Shown here: positions 8,665 through 18,272 of the stretch, piece by piece
Layout of the letters: the number at the start of each line of letters is the position of its first letter
Position numbering within the stretch: position 1 is the first letter of the stretch
DNA from: M3007 sp046329435
GTDB taxonomy: Bacteria > Bacteroidota > Bacteroidia > Chitinophagales > Saprospiraceae
NCBI GenBank assembly: GCA_046329435.1
Contig: JAXLUR010000001.1
Coordinates: 496,001 to 560,000 of the forward strand
Direction: 5' to 3'
DNA length: 64,000 nucleotides
Made by a program: the position numbers and the translations under genes
Notes under the pieces: model-generated
What the model saw: the letters and a program-made list of their open reading frames with translations, nothing else
Told to the model about the DNA's origin: nothing
Database searches by the model: none

Positions 8665-11304
8665 ATGAAAATCTCAGCTTTTACCTCTGCGGGGCCAAGA
8701 TCCTTTTGGTTCCCGGTACTGCTTTTTTGCCTTCCCGTTTTCCTGCATGCTCAAAATCCGCAAGGCGGGCGCCCTGGCGGCGGCCAACAAATGAATATCG
8801 GACGTTTTTACGGCCGCGTTGTCGACGACGCCAACGGTAAAGGGATCGGCTATGCTTCCGTTCAACTGATTGGCCCGCGTTTCGATACAGTATCGCGAAA
8901 AATGGAGCAGGTATTGATTGCCGGACAGCTCTCCGAAGAAAACGGCGATTTCAGCCTCGAAAATCTCCCGGTTCGCGGCGAGTTTACCCTGAAAGTCAGT
9001 TTCATGGGTTACGCATCTGTGGAGAAAAAAGTCAGCTTCGGAGTCAGTGGCCGACCCGGCCAGAATGGCGGCGGCATGGAAAACATGGCTGCAAAATTCG
9101 ACAAGGACCTGGGCAATATCCGGCTGGCGTTCTCCGAACAGGTACTGCGCGAGGTGACGGTACAGGGCGAGGCATCCGGCTTCTCGCTGGCTTTGGACAA
9201 AAAAGTGTATCGCGTGGAACAAAACGGCATTGCTGCCGGCGGCACCGCCGAAGACGCTTTGAAAAACATCCCCTCGCTGGCTGTCGATATCGATGGCAAC
9301 GTCACGCTGCGCAATGCCGCGCCCCAGATTTTCGTCGATGGCCGCCCGACGACCCTTACCATGGATCAAATCCCTGCAGATGCCATCGACAATGTCGAGG
9401 TAATCACCAATCCTTCGGCCAAATACGATGCTTCCGGCGGCAATGCGGGCATCGTGAATATTGTTTTGAAGAAAAACCGCAAGATTGGTTACAACGGCTC
9501 CGTGCGCGCCGGCATCGATATGCGCGGACGCACCAATCTCGGCGGCGATGTAAATGCCCGGGAAGGGAAAATCAATGCTTTCCTCGGCGGCAACCTCAAC
9601 CTGCGCCGTTCGCTGGGCACCGGGTCCACGGATCGCACCAACCTTTTCGGTACGCCTTCAACCCATATTTTGCAAAGCAGCGAATCGGAGAACAACGGTT
9701 TTTTTGCCGGTGGAAGGGCCGGGATCGACTGGTTTGCCAGTAACCGGAACACTTTTACACTGAGCGCCAACTACAATCGCGGACGCTTTCAGCCGGAAGA
9801 CCAGCTGAATATTCACACCGATACCATTTATGAGGCGTACACCCGCTCGTCCGATGCCTTGCGCATTTCGGAGAGCGAACGCAATTTCCGTAACCTGGGC
9901 GGCCAGCTTGCCTTTAAACACCTGTTCCCCAAAGACGGGAAAGAATGGACGGCCGACCTGAACTACAATGGCAGCCGCTCCGAAGGAGCCGGTAATTTCA
10001 ACACGCAGTATCCCACTTTCGAGACGCTTCAAAAGCAGGAAAACGAAGGCGAAAACCGCTTTTTTACTGCCCAGACGGATTTTACCACCCCGCTCAATGC
10101 AAATATGAAACTGGAGGCAGGCGGCAGGGCAGCCATTCGAGACTACCGCAGTGAAAACGCCAATTATCAGTACGACAACATCGCGGGAGCGTATGTTCGG
10201 GTGCCCGGCTTCGCCGACCGCTACCAGTACAACGATCAGGTTTACGCGGCTTATACGACCTTTAGCCACTCTTTTGCCACCTGGGGGTATCAGGTAGGGC
10301 TCCGCGCAGAAAGTTCGGTTTATACCGGCGAACTGCTCGACTCGGACTCCACATTTTCGAACGAGTATCCGCTCAGCCTGTTTCCCAGTGCGTTTGTCAC
10401 CTACAAACTGAATGATCAGGACAACATTCAGCTGAGTTACACCCGACGGGTCAATCGCCCCGGCTTTTTCCAGTTGATCCCGTTCCCCGACTTTTCCGAT
10501 TCGCTCACGGTATCAGTTGGTAACCCTGGACTGAAACCGGAGTTCACCAATTCGCTGGAACTCTCCTACCAGAACATATTTGCCAAAGGGCACAACCTCC
10601 TCGTTTCGGCATATTACAAGTACGCCACCGACCTCGTCACGCGGTATCAGTACACGGAATTCAACGCCATACTCGACCGCGAGGCCGTGGTATCCACTTT
10701 CCGCAACGCCAATTCGAGCACGGCGTACGGGGTTGAATTTACCCTCAAAAACACGCTTTGGAAAAAACTGGAACTGACGACCAACCTGAATACGTATAAT
10801 TCCATTGTGGACGCCACCAACGTCGAAAGCAACCTGAAAAACGAACAATTCAGCTGGTTTGCCAAGGAAAACCTCTCGCTGAAATTGCCCGCCAGTTTCA
10901 CGGTACAGGTATCCGGCGAGTATCAAAGCCGCACTGCTTTTGCCATCGATGCGGGCGGCGGCGGCGGCGGTGGCCGCGGCGGCATGGGCGGCGGCGGTGG
11001 TTATTACGGTGGCCCCAGTTCGACGGCGCAAGGCTATTCCTTGCCCAACTGGTTTGTCGATTGCTCGATCAGGAAAGATCTTTGGAAACGCACTGCTTCG
11101 ATCACCCTGAGCATGCAGGATATCTTCCGCTCGCGCCGCACGGGGCAGCACACCGAATCGGCGCTCTTCATTCAGGACAGCTGGCGTCGTCGCGACCCCC
11201 AACTGGTGCGGCTGAATTTCTCCTACCGCTTCGGCAAATTTGATGTTTCGCTGTTCAAGCGCAAAAACACGAGGATCAATACCGAGGGCCAGGAAGGTTT
11301 TTAA
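8665..11304 (+). CDS. TonB-dependent-receptor-like outer membrane beta-barrel protein
   Basis: The order is a signal peptide (ending FLHA-Q), a Gly-rich stretch, and a carboxypeptidase-regulatory-like beta domain (about 40-140, containing GRVVDDANGKGIGYASV). A plug domain follows (about 165-270, with VEQNGIAAGGTAEDALKNIP, FVDGRPTTL, VEVITNPSAKYDASG and AGIVNIVLKK). A long barrel ends in FSYRFGKFDVSLFKRK. This is the outer membrane beta-barrel family common in Bacteroidota, usually with an unknown ligand. A Gly-rich insertion near residues 762-785 interrupts the barrel. The frame is open from 8584, but the ATG at 8665 starts directly at the signal peptide and follows an A/T-rich stretch, so I chose it. 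No SusD-like partner lies next to it, and a terminator-like hairpin follows. Confidence 0.88.
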   Translation: MKISAFTSAGPRSFWFPVLLFCLPVFLHAQNPQGGRPGGGQQMNIGRFYGRVVDDANGKGIGYASVQLIGPRFDTVSRKMEQVLIAGQLSEENGDFSLENLPVRGEFTLKVSFMGYASVEKKVSFGVSGRPGQNGGGMENMAAKFDKDLGNIRLAFSEQVLREVTVQGEASGFSLALDKKVYRVEQNGIAAGGTAEDALKNIPSLAVDIDGNVTLRNAAPQIFVDGRPTTLTMDQIPADAIDNVEVITNPSAKYDASGGNAGIVNIVLKKNRKIGYNGSVRAGIDMRGRTNLGGDVNAREGKINAFLGGNLNLRRSLGTGSTDRTNLFGTPSTHILQSSESENNGFFAGGRAGIDWFASNRNTFTLSANYNRGRFQPEDQLNIHTDTIYEAYTRSSDALRISESERNFRNLGGQLAFKHLFPKDGKEWTADLNYNGSRSEGAGNFNTQYPTFETLQKQENEGENRFFTAQTDFTTPLNANMKLEAGGRAAIRDYRSENANYQYDNIAGAYVRVPGFADRYQYNDQVYAAYTTFSHSFATWGYQVGLRAESSVYTGELLDSDSTFSNEYPLSLFPSAFVTYKLNDQDNIQLSYTRRVNRPGFFQLIPFPDFSDSLTVSVGNPGLKPEFTNSLELSYQNIFAKGHNLLVSAYYKYATDLVTRYQYTEFNAILDREAVVSTFRNANSSTAYGVEFTLKNTLWKKLELTTNLNTYNSIVDATNVESNLKNEQFSWFAKENLSLKLPASFTVQVSGEYQSRTAFAIDAGGGGGGGRGGMGGGGGYYGGPSSTAQGYSLPNWFVDCSIRKDLWKRTASITLSMQDIFRSRRTGQHTESALFIQDSWRRRDPQLVRLNFSYRFGKFDVSLFKRKNTRINTEGQEGF

Positions 11305-11312
11305 GCCTTTCA

Positions 11313-11359
11313 TTTTCCACCAGCCGGGCATGAGCAAAAAATGCCCGTCTGGTGGAAAA
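11313..11359 (+). terminator. Strong hairpin terminator after the outer-membrane receptor gene
   Basis: Positions 11313-11331 pair with 11341-11359 in 18 of 19 positions around a 9-base loop. Four T-A pairs at the base are followed by one more A. The near-perfect stem begins 8 bases after the receptor stop codon and separates it from mtgA. Confidence 0.8.
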
Positions 11360-11374
11360 ACCTCGAACGGATAA

Positions 11375-11382
11375 TATTTTTG
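11375..11382 (+). promoter_or_regulatory. Candidate Bacteroidota -7 element for mtgA
   Basis: TATTTTTG matches TAnnTTTG and lies 22 bases before the GTG start of mtgA, just after the upstream terminator. I see no good TTTG at the -33 position, so this is a partial match only. Confidence 0.35.
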
Positions 11383-11404
11383 CGGAACAAAACATTTCCT
11401 GTCC

Positions 11405-12193
11405 GTGCAAATCATCAAACGCCTGCTCCGACGCTGGTATCGAACCATTCCCCAGGACGAACGCGGGCGTTTGCTGTGGGGTCGCTGGATTCGCAAAATC
11501 GTAATCAGACTCACCCTGTGGTTCCTTGGGCTCAGCATCGGATTTGTGGTCCTGTACAGTTTTTTGCCCGTGCCCGCCACCCCGCTGATGTTCATTCGAT
11601 GTATCGAGCAGATGGGCGATTCCAATCGAGACCTTTCCTGGAAAAAGGACTGGGTTCCGCTGAACCAGATTTCTCCCAACCTGCAACTGGCAGTCGTCTG
11701 CGCCGAGGATCAGGAGTTTCTCGAACATGAAGGGTTTGATTTTGAGGCAATTGAAAAAGCCTACAAATACAACCAAACGCATAAAAAGAAAAGAGGCGCC
11801 AGCACGATCAGCCAGCAAACCGCCAAAAACGTATTTCTCTGGCCCTCGCGCTCGTGGTTGCGAAAAGGGCTTGAGGTGTATTTTACCTTTCTCATCGAAA
11901 CGATCTGGAGCAAGGAAAGGATCATGACAGTGTACCTTAATGTGGTGGAATTTGGCGACGGAATTTATGGCGCAGAAGCCGCGGCGCAGCATTTTTTCAA
12001 CAAACCCGCCAGCAAGCTGAATGCCCGGGAAGCCGCGTTGATGGCCTCCTCCCTGCGCAACCCGTTTATCTTTTCGATTGCCAACCCCAATAACGACGCC
12101 CGCCAGCGGCAATACTGGATCATGAGCCAAATGCGCATGTGGGGCGGAAAAATTGATTACGAGGAGCCCAATACGCCCAAAAAATTGAAATAA
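11405..12193 (+). CDS. mtgA: Monofunctional peptidoglycan glycosyltransferase
   Basis: This 262-residue GT51-family protein polymerises lipid II into glycan strands at the outer face of the inner membrane. A basic N-terminus is followed by one transmembrane helix (about 32-52) and the glycosyltransferase domain. The catalytic motif is VVCAEDQEFLEHEGFD (Glu101), followed by GASTISQQTAKN (131-142) and YLNVVEFGDGIYGAEAAA. No transpeptidase domain follows, so it is the monofunctional type rather than a class A penicillin-binding protein. It starts at GTG; no upstream ATG is available because the terminator lies just before. The gene stands alone between two terminator or promoter signals. Confidence 0.9.
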   Translation: MQIIKRLLRRWYRTIPQDERGRLLWGRWIRKIVIRLTLWFLGLSIGFVVLYSFLPVPATPLMFIRCIEQMGDSNRDLSWKKDWVPLNQISPNLQLAVVCAEDQEFLEHEGFDFEAIEKAYKYNQTHKKKRGASTISQQTAKNVFLWPSRSWLRKGLEVYFTFLIETIWSKERIMTVYLNVVEFGDGIYGAEAAAQHFFNKPASKLNAREAALMASSLRNPFIFSIANPNNDARQRQYWIMSQMRMWGGKIDYEEPNTPKKLK

Positions 12194-12263
12194 AGCGAAG
12201 CCGGCCGTTCGGTCAATGCCCAAACGCTTTGTTAAATGCCCCTCGATTTGATGCAGGAGGGGC

Positions 12264-12271
12264 TACTTTTG
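12264..12271 (+). promoter_or_regulatory. Candidate -7 promoter element for the amidohydrolase-like gene
   Basis: TACTTTTG matches TAnnTTTG and lies 40 bases upstream of the ATG at 12311. It falls inside the longer open frame that begins at 12236, which favours the downstream start. No clear -33 TTTG at the ideal spacing is visible. Confidence 0.4.
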
Positions 12272-12310
12272 CCGGCGTTTTCCGCAACATTACAACCGAA
12301 CAGTCTTCCC

Positions 12311-13549
12311 ATGAAAAAAACATTACTCGCCCTGATCGGCTGGATCGCACTTCTTCCGGTGCTTTTCGGACAAAAAAACTATGAATTTAAAAACGGCCAG
12401 TGGTTCAATGGCGCCGATTTCGTCCAGGAAACCTGGTATAGCGTAGGTGGCAACCTCACGCGCAAAGCGCCTTCGCGCATCGATTCGGTTTTCAACCTCG
12501 ACGGGCGCTGGGTCATTCCGCCGGTGGCCGACGCCAACGTAGGCAGCCTGGCAGGCAACCCCACCGCCCCGCAAGTGCTGAAAATGTACCGCGAAGACGG
12601 CGTATTCTACCTGCAAATCCTCAGCAACTCTAAAGCAGGACGTGAAGCCATTCAAAACGACCTCAACCGCCCCGGCGAACTTGATGCGACCTTTGCCAAT
12701 GGCGGCCTTACCTGCACCTTCGGGCAGCCTTTCACCCGTTATGAAGGCCCGGCCCAGGGCCTCAAAACGCCCAAGATGATCGCCGAACGCTACGAGGTGC
12801 TCAAAACCATCGACCACACGCTGCTGGGCGACGCCTACTGGTTTATCGACAATAAAACGGCCCTTGATCAAAACTGGGACAAAATCAAGGCCCAAAAGCC
12901 GGCATCCATTACGATCTACCTGCTCGATGTCGCTAAAAACGGCGGCAAGGAAGGCTTTGGCCTGAGCGAGGAAGTAGCCAAATCGGTTGTAAAAAAGGCA
13001 CACAAAAATGACCTCCGCGTATTTGCCTACGTCCTCAATGCCGACGACATGCGGGCCGGCATCAGGATCGGCGTGGACGGATTCGCCAACCTGCCCGGGC
13101 ACGATTGGGACGGCAATGGCGACACCAAAGCGTTCGAACTCGGCGACGAGGACCTGAAAAAAATGGCCAAGAAAAAAATGGTGGTCGTTCCGCTCTTTTC
13201 CCATGCCATGGGCGCCGCAAACCGCGCCGCAGTGCAGGAATACCAGGGCAAAACCCTTAAAAGAATGAACGAGGCCGGCGTCGTGATTGCTATCGGCTCT
13301 GACGATCCGCAACGCACCATCCGCAACGAACTGAACTACTGGTACCAGCTCGGCTCGCTCAGCAACCTCGACTTGCTGAAAGTACTGTGCGAAAACACGC
13401 CTCGGGCAATCTATCCCAAACGCAAAATCGGCAAATTCGACGAAGGCTATGAAGCCAGCTTTCTCGTGCTTAACGACAATCCGCTCCAGAACATCCTGAA
13501 AGTCAGGTTGATTTCGATGAAAGTCAAAAAGGGAGAATTGATGAAATAG
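12311..13549 (+). CDS. Exported amidohydrolase-family protein lacking the usual metal ligands
   Basis: The 412-residue product has a signal peptide (ending LLPVLFG-Q). It follows the pattern of exported amidohydrolases: a short beta-sandwich segment (NGQWFNGADFV), then GRWVIPPVADANVGS where the strand-1 metal motif should be, a TIM-barrel-like body, IAIGSDDPQRT, and a closing ENTPRAIYPKRKIGKFDEGYEASFLVL. In active relatives the segment after VIPP reads roughly AHxH; here positions 76-78 are N-V-G. The His expected in the strand-5 segment is a Tyr (RVFAYVLNADD), and the next is replaced in GVDGFANLPG. Catalysis of the usual kind is therefore unlikely. I chose the ATG at 12311 because it begins the signal peptide; the longer frame from 12236 contains a promoter-like element. 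Confidence 0.8.
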   Translation: MKKTLLALIGWIALLPVLFGQKNYEFKNGQWFNGADFVQETWYSVGGNLTRKAPSRIDSVFNLDGRWVIPPVADANVGSLAGNPTAPQVLKMYREDGVFYLQILSNSKAGREAIQNDLNRPGELDATFANGGLTCTFGQPFTRYEGPAQGLKTPKMIAERYEVLKTIDHTLLGDAYWFIDNKTALDQNWDKIKAQKPASITIYLLDVAKNGGKEGFGLSEEVAKSVVKKAHKNDLRVFAYVLNADDMRAGIRIGVDGFANLPGHDWDGNGDTKAFELGDEDLKKMAKKKMVVVPLFSHAMGAANRAAVQEYQGKTLKRMNEAGVVIAIGSDDPQRTIRNELNYWYQLGSLSNLDLLKVLCENTPRAIYPKRKIGKFDEGYEASFLVLNDNPLQNILKVRLISMKVKKGELMK

Positions 13550-13576
13550 CCAGCGCGCAAAAGGATGCTAATTTCC

Positions 13577-13624
13577 AGCGGCCAATTATGGACATCACAA
13601 GTGCCATAGTTGGCCGCTTGTTTT
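13577..13624 (+). terminator. Terminator after the amidohydrolase-like gene
   Basis: Positions 13577-13591 pair with 13604-13618 over 15 positions, with one G-T wobble and a 12-base loop. A T-rich tail (TGTTTT) follows. The hairpin lies 27 bases after the stop codon. Confidence 0.75.
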
Positions 13625-13739
13625 GATGCCGAAAGGAGTGAAGTGTGAAGCCCCGGGCGGGGCGCAAAATCATACTGGGTGAGTTTTTCGAAAAAATTAA
13701 GGGCGTCCCGTTATTTTACCGTTTCAAACGAGAAAACTT

Positions 13740-16700
13740 ATGCACATCGAACGACCCTTTCATTTGTTGCAAGCCCTGGTTTTATCTGCCTTTCCCATAT
13801 TGCTTGCTGCCCAATCGTACACCCTGACTGTTGCTTGCCCAGCCAACCAAAGTCTGGAAGAATGCCCGGAATACAATTTTTCAGGCCCTGTTTGTCTCAA
13901 TTGTCACCCCATCGTGTTTCCCACTGCAGTTACCGATTGTCCTGACGGGCAGGTAACGGTCGAATTCATCGGTTCGGAGGTCCTGTCCGGCCCGCAAGAT
14001 TCCTTTCCCCTCGTTCATGCGATGGACACCGTCAGCACAAGCGGCTTGTCGGCTTATCAGACTGCAGGATTTGGCCTGATTGCCCTGCGGTTTCGGATAA
14101 CGGATGCCTGCGGCAACGAACAATTCTGCGAATACACATTTGAAAACACTCCCGTCAATCCGGTCCCCCATTACACATTTTGCCCCACGGACATCAGCGT
14201 GTCCGTGGCAGGCGGCGACAATACGGCTATTGTTGATTTTCCCGACCCTGTTTTTCAGTCGAACTGCCTCCCTTATAGTTTATACCAGGCAGTGGGGCCT
14301 CCTTCCGGTTCGCCTTTTCCTATCGGCACTACCCAGGTGTTGTGGGTCGCCAGTCATGTACTTGGCGCCGAACTGTGTCAATTCAACATAACGGTATGGC
14401 CGCCAGGTTATGGAGGCGACACCCTTTGTCAGACAAACTATCCCTTTGAAACTTCCGAAGTTATCTGCGCAAGCCCCGAGGGCGACGGCTATAATCTGGT
14501 CACTTTTAAAAACGGAGTCTTCACGAGCCAACTCCTGACCAACTCGGGTCAGCTACTCGGCGCGACGCCCATATCCGTTGACAGCAGCGCACAAGGAATT
14601 TTTGATTGGGTAGATTTGAACCCCGGCAGTTTTTCTGCAGGTACCGAAATACGCAAACTCAATGCCGACGGTTCGGTAGCCTACACGGTTTACCAGCCCG
14701 GATCTTTGCTTGGATTTTACCGTTCTCCCTGTGTGTCAAATCGTTACATCTTTTACACCAGCCGCACTTCGGGCGGAGGCCCCGGGGGTACCGTCATCGA
14801 AAAATTCAAGACGGAATACTCCTTTGACTCCGATAATGCAGTCAAAGGGTACGATTGCGCCATCCATATACAACTCAGCAACCAGCAGGCTGCATACGCC
14901 TACACTACTGGCAGCAACCTGACCGACGACGGCGGCCGCTTGTATGTTTACCAAAAAAACGTCTCATCCAGCAACGACCCTGTTAATTTTCCCCTGGGCA
15001 AAACCCTGCGGGTTTACAAAAATGACGTCGATGGCAACCTGCTGTGGGAACAATACCTGTCGCCAGATCTTCCGGAAATCGGCTGCGCCCAAATATTCGA
15101 AAGGCCGGGTTATCAGTTCCTGCTGATGTCTGCTCTTGAACCCCAGCAACAATTCTGGACCTACCAGAGCGACTGCCCGGCAAATGCGGCTTTTCCCGAC
15201 TTGAATTTGGGAGCATTGTCTTTTCAAAACGCCAATTTGACCAACGGCGAGGTTTTTTATTATCAGTTTGACATACACAACAGCGGCCAGGCTGCCGCGG
15301 CCGGCGAATTCAAGGTATCTGCATGGTTTTCCACCGACAACGTGTTGTCGCCAGATGACTGGCAAGATGGGGTCGTCAATACCGGCAACTTCGAAGCCGG
15401 CCAAACCTTGTCCCAGATCAGCGGCGCATCCACCATTCCGGCCGATTTGCCGCCAGGAAATTATTTCCTGATCCTGAAAGTTGACTCCGATAATTTGATC
15501 GCTGAAAACAATGAGAGCAACAATTTGCTTGTCAGCGCATCCGCGGTTGTAAAAATATTTGCCCTGGTGAATGAAACCGGCAATGCCAGTTGCGAAAAAT
15601 GGCTGGGCGAGGGTCCGATCCAGTGCATCGAACCTTCCGACAGCAGTAATATTCTTGTACTGAGCGGCCCCGACGCCGCAAACCAATGGATCGTTCAAAC
15701 CTGGACGAATGAGGGGATTTCCGCGGGCGCGCCCTTTATGTTTAACGCACCGACAGACACCATTTTTATTGAAAATCAGAAGGTTATAAAAAAATCTGCA
15801 GGCATCGTAGTTTTTGAAAAAAACCTGCCTGTTTCCCTCCTACAATTGTTCAACCCTACGGTAGTGTGTGAGCAGGCTGGAAGCGACCGGTTTTTTGTCG
15901 GCGGTTTTGACGGGGTACACCCCGTGTGCGCGTTGCTGGACAACGATTTGCAGCTGCTGGATACGGCACAGGGTCAGGGACAAATCATTCGCGCCATACA
16001 GCCTACGTCCTTCGGCGGGGCGGTATTGGCCGCCGATATTCCCGGCACGTTCCCGCAGGGGACCCTTGGCAGTTTCCTCAATGTGGTGGGGCCTGATATG
16101 CAAACCTTGTATGCCCATCATATCGATGGCGAACAGGTCGAATTACAAGCCCTGCCCTGTCAGGCTCCCGATGTTTTCAGGGTGAAGAGTGTGTTTATTG
16201 TCGGCGGGGGCGGTTCACTGGCAAATTTTGAATGGACGGAAGATTACAGGGTTTCGCCCGTTGAAGCCAATTTATTGCGTGCAAGGCGTGCCGGTTTTTC
16301 CCTGAGTTCGCCCACGCCGCCGGTGTTCGACACTTTGCACATCTTTACACGGGCAGACGGTTCTCAATGGGAAATCATCCGGCGGGTGCAAGAAAGTTCG
16401 CCAGCGTTGGGGCTGCCCGGGACAGACACCCTTTATTACCGAAAACGAGATACTACCGGCCTGATTACTTTCCAGGTTTCACTTGATCCTGTTGTTTCGC
16501 TTGGCGAAGTCTTTGCCGTGACGGAAAGCGCACCCGGCGAGCTCATATTCTGGAGTGAAAAGGAAGGTCAGTCCTGGTACTATGATCCGTTTAGGAACTG
16601 CGCGGCATCGGGAGCGCAAAACCTGCCGGGCGCCCAATCAGGATTTTCCATATACCCCAATCCTGCAAGCGGCACAGTTTATCTGAACCGGCTTGGCGCC

Positions 16701-16901
16701 GAAGACCTGGGCAGCGTACAGGTGACTTTTTTCAACAATTTAGGGCAAAAAACAGCGTGCCGCCAACTGGAAGCCGACGCCTTTCAGGGTGCAGCGGTGG
16801 AAATACCCCTGGGGTGTTTGCCAACAGGCCCGTACTGGATAGTACTCACACCTGCGAAAGGGCAACCGGTTGTGAAAAAATTGTGGGTCGTAATCCCCTG
16901 A
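13740..16901 (+). CDS. Type IX secretion cargo protein with HYR and CARDB domains and type A sorting domain
   Basis: The 1053-residue secreted protein has a signal peptide (about 1-24, ending LLAA-Q). A HYR-like region lies at about 60-225 (FRITDACGNEQFCEY, then FCPTDISVSVAGGDNTAIVDFP and PIGTTQVLWVA). A stretch without clear homology follows, then a CARDB-like domain at about 485-600 (DLNLGALSFQNANL, ending DSDNLIAENNESNNLLVS). A second unassigned stretch leads to a type A sorting domain from about 960 (FSIYPNPASGTVYLN, FNNLGQK, LPTGPYWIVL). Type A domains are cleaved after outer-membrane export and attached to the surface or released. The protein has no recognised catalytic domain and an adhesive or structural role is likely. 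The stop lies only 12 bases from the convergent cystathionine beta-synthase gene. Confidence 0.87.
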   Translation: MHIERPFHLLQALVLSAFPILLAAQSYTLTVACPANQSLEECPEYNFSGPVCLNCHPIVFPTAVTDCPDGQVTVEFIGSEVLSGPQDSFPLVHAMDTVSTSGLSAYQTAGFGLIALRFRITDACGNEQFCEYTFENTPVNPVPHYTFCPTDISVSVAGGDNTAIVDFPDPVFQSNCLPYSLYQAVGPPSGSPFPIGTTQVLWVASHVLGAELCQFNITVWPPGYGGDTLCQTNYPFETSEVICASPEGDGYNLVTFKNGVFTSQLLTNSGQLLGATPISVDSSAQGIFDWVDLNPGSFSAGTEIRKLNADGSVAYTVYQPGSLLGFYRSPCVSNRYIFYTSRTSGGGPGGTVIEKFKTEYSFDSDNAVKGYDCAIHIQLSNQQAAYAYTTGSNLTDDGGRLYVYQKNVSSSNDPVNFPLGKTLRVYKNDVDGNLLWEQYLSPDLPEIGCAQIFERPGYQFLLMSALEPQQQFWTYQSDCPANAAFPDLNLGALSFQNANLTNGEVFYYQFDIHNSGQAAAAGEFKVSAWFSTDNVLSPDDWQDGVVNTGNFEAGQTLSQISGASTIPADLPPGNYFLILKVDSDNLIAENNESNNLLVSASAVVKIFALVNETGNASCEKWLGEGPIQCIEPSDSSNILVLSGPDAANQWIVQTWTNEGISAGAPFMFNAPTDTIFIENQKVIKKSAGIVVFEKNLPVSLLQLFNPTVVCEQAGSDRFFVGGFDGVHPVCALLDNDLQLLDTAQGQGQIIRAIQPTSFGGAVLAADIPGTFPQGTLGSFLNVVGPDMQTLYAHHIDGEQVELQALPCQAPDVFRVKSVFIVGGGGSLANFEWTEDYRVSPVEANLLRARRAGFSLSSPTPPVFDTLHIFTRADGSQWEIIRRVQESSPALGLPGTDTLYYRKRDTTGLITFQVSLDPVVSLGEVFAVTESAPGELIFWSEKEGQSWYYDPFRNCAASGAQNLPGAQSGFSIYPNPASGTVYLNRLGAEDLGSVQVTFFNNLGQKTACRQLEADAFQGAAVEIPLGCLPTGPYWIVLTPAKGQPVVKKLWVVIP

Positions 16902-16913
16902 TTTCTAAGCGAA

Positions 16914-18272
16914 TCAGATTGCCCTGATCAGGTCATATTGCGTCACGATGTGCAGTCCCCCCGATCGGTCTTTGGCGATCACAGCCGGTATTTCCTTGCT
17001 GATGAAACGATTGAGCTGACTGATTGGCAAGTCGTCTTTCACAATGGGGAATGCCTCGCCCATGATTTCGCGAAGGGGTTTTTCCGAATGATTGAGCGGG
17101 TTTTCCAGCAAAAAGTGCAGCACCTGGGTTTCGGTTATGGAGCCTACGATCTGATCGCCTTCGACGACCGGCATCTGGCTGATGTCGTGCGATTTCATGG
17201 TATTGAATGCGTTTCTGACAGTATCGCTCACTTGCGCTGCGATGAATTGACGGTCTTTTTTACGGGAAAGCAAGTCGCTGATTTTCAATTCGTCATCGAG
17301 GAAGCCGCGTTCACGCATCCAGTCGTCGTTGTAAATTTTACCCACATAACGGCTGCCGTGGTCGTGGAAAATTACCACTACGACATCGTCAGGTTTCAGG
17401 CGTGCGCGCATTTGCCAAAGCGCCCCAAATGCGCTGCCGGCCGAATAACCCAGGAGAAGGCCTTCTTCTCTGGCCAATCGCCGCGCCCAAATAGCGGCAT
17501 CCTTGTCCGATACTTTTTCAAAATGATCGATCACGGAGAAATCTACATTTTCGGGCAAAATGTCTTCGCCGATGCCTTCAGTGATGTACGGGTAAATTTC
17601 CTTGGGGTCGAAAACGCCGGTTTCGTGGTATTTTTTGAACACCGAACCGTACGTGTCGGCGCCCCATATCTGAATATTTGGGTTCTTTTCTTTCAGGTAA
17701 CGCGACACGCCCGACACCGTGCCGCCAGTACCTACGCCGACCACGAGGTGCGTGATTTTGCCATCGGTCTGTTCCCAGATTTCCGGCCCCGTGCTTTCGT
17801 AGTGCGCCTGGCGGTTGGAAAGGTTATCGTACTGGTTGCACCAGAAAGAGTTGGGAATTTCCGTGCTGAGCCGGCGCGCAACCGAATAATAGGAACGGGG
17901 GTCTTCGGGCTCCACATTGGTCGGGCAAACAATGACCTCTGCGCCAAGCGCCTTGAGCATGTCCACCTTTTCCTTGCTTTGTTTGTCTGTGGTGGTAAAA
18001 ATGCAGCGATAGCCTCGTACGCAGCCTACGAGGGCCAGCCCCATGCCGGTGTTGCCCGAAGTGCATTCTATGATGGTGCCGCCGGGCTTGAGATCGCCGC
18101 GCGCCTCGGCGTCGTTGATCATTTTGACGGCCATCCTGTCTTTGATCGAATGCCCGGGATTGAATGTTTCCACTTTGCCCAGCACGAGTGCCGGGATGCC
18201 ATTGGTTACTTTATTCAACTGAACCAGGGGGGTGCGCCCGATGGTTTCAAGAATATTCTTTTTGTAATCCAT
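16914..18272 (-). CDS. cbs: Cystathionine beta-synthase-like PLP enzyme with tandem CBS domains
   Basis: The 452-residue enzyme condenses serine and homocysteine in the cytosol (family knowledge). The fold-type II PLP domain (about 1-320) shows the Schiff-base lysine in NPGHSIKDRMA (Lys44), the PLP-ring motif TSGNTGMGLA (71-80) and the phosphate loop GTGGTVSG (181-188). The C-terminal 115 residues form two CBS domains, seen in ISQMPVVEGDQIVGSI and a final copy ending GGLHIVTQYDLI. The tandem CBS domains distinguish it from ordinary CysK; a CysK-like activity remains possible. It lacks the N-terminal haem region of animal enzymes. It follows plsC by 36 bases on the same strand and may be transcribed with it. 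Confidence 0.86.
   Translation of the reverse strand: MDYKKNILETIGRTPLVQLNKVTNGIPALVLGKVETFNPGHSIKDRMAVKMINDAEARGDLKPGGTIIECTSGNTGMGLALVGCVRGYRCIFTTTDKQSKEKVDMLKALGAEVIVCPTNVEPEDPRSYYSVARRLSTEIPNSFWCNQYDNLSNRQAHYESTGPEIWEQTDGKITHLVVGVGTGGTVSGVSRYLKEKNPNIQIWGADTYGSVFKKYHETGVFDPKEIYPYITEGIGEDILPENVDFSVIDHFEKVSDKDAAIWARRLAREEGLLLGYSAGSAFGALWQMRARLKPDDVVVVIFHDHGSRYVGKIYNDDWMRERGFLDDELKISDLLSRKKDRQFIAAQVSDTVRNAFNTMKSHDISQMPVVEGDQIVGSITETQVLHFLLENPLNHSEKPLREIMGEAFPIVKDDLPISQLNRFISKEIPAVIAKDRSGGLHIVTQYDLIRAI

Noticed and set aside
16898..16917. A small hairpin between the type A cargo gene and cbs
   Set aside because: Only six pairs and no T run. It overlaps the end of both genes, so I did not list it as a terminator.
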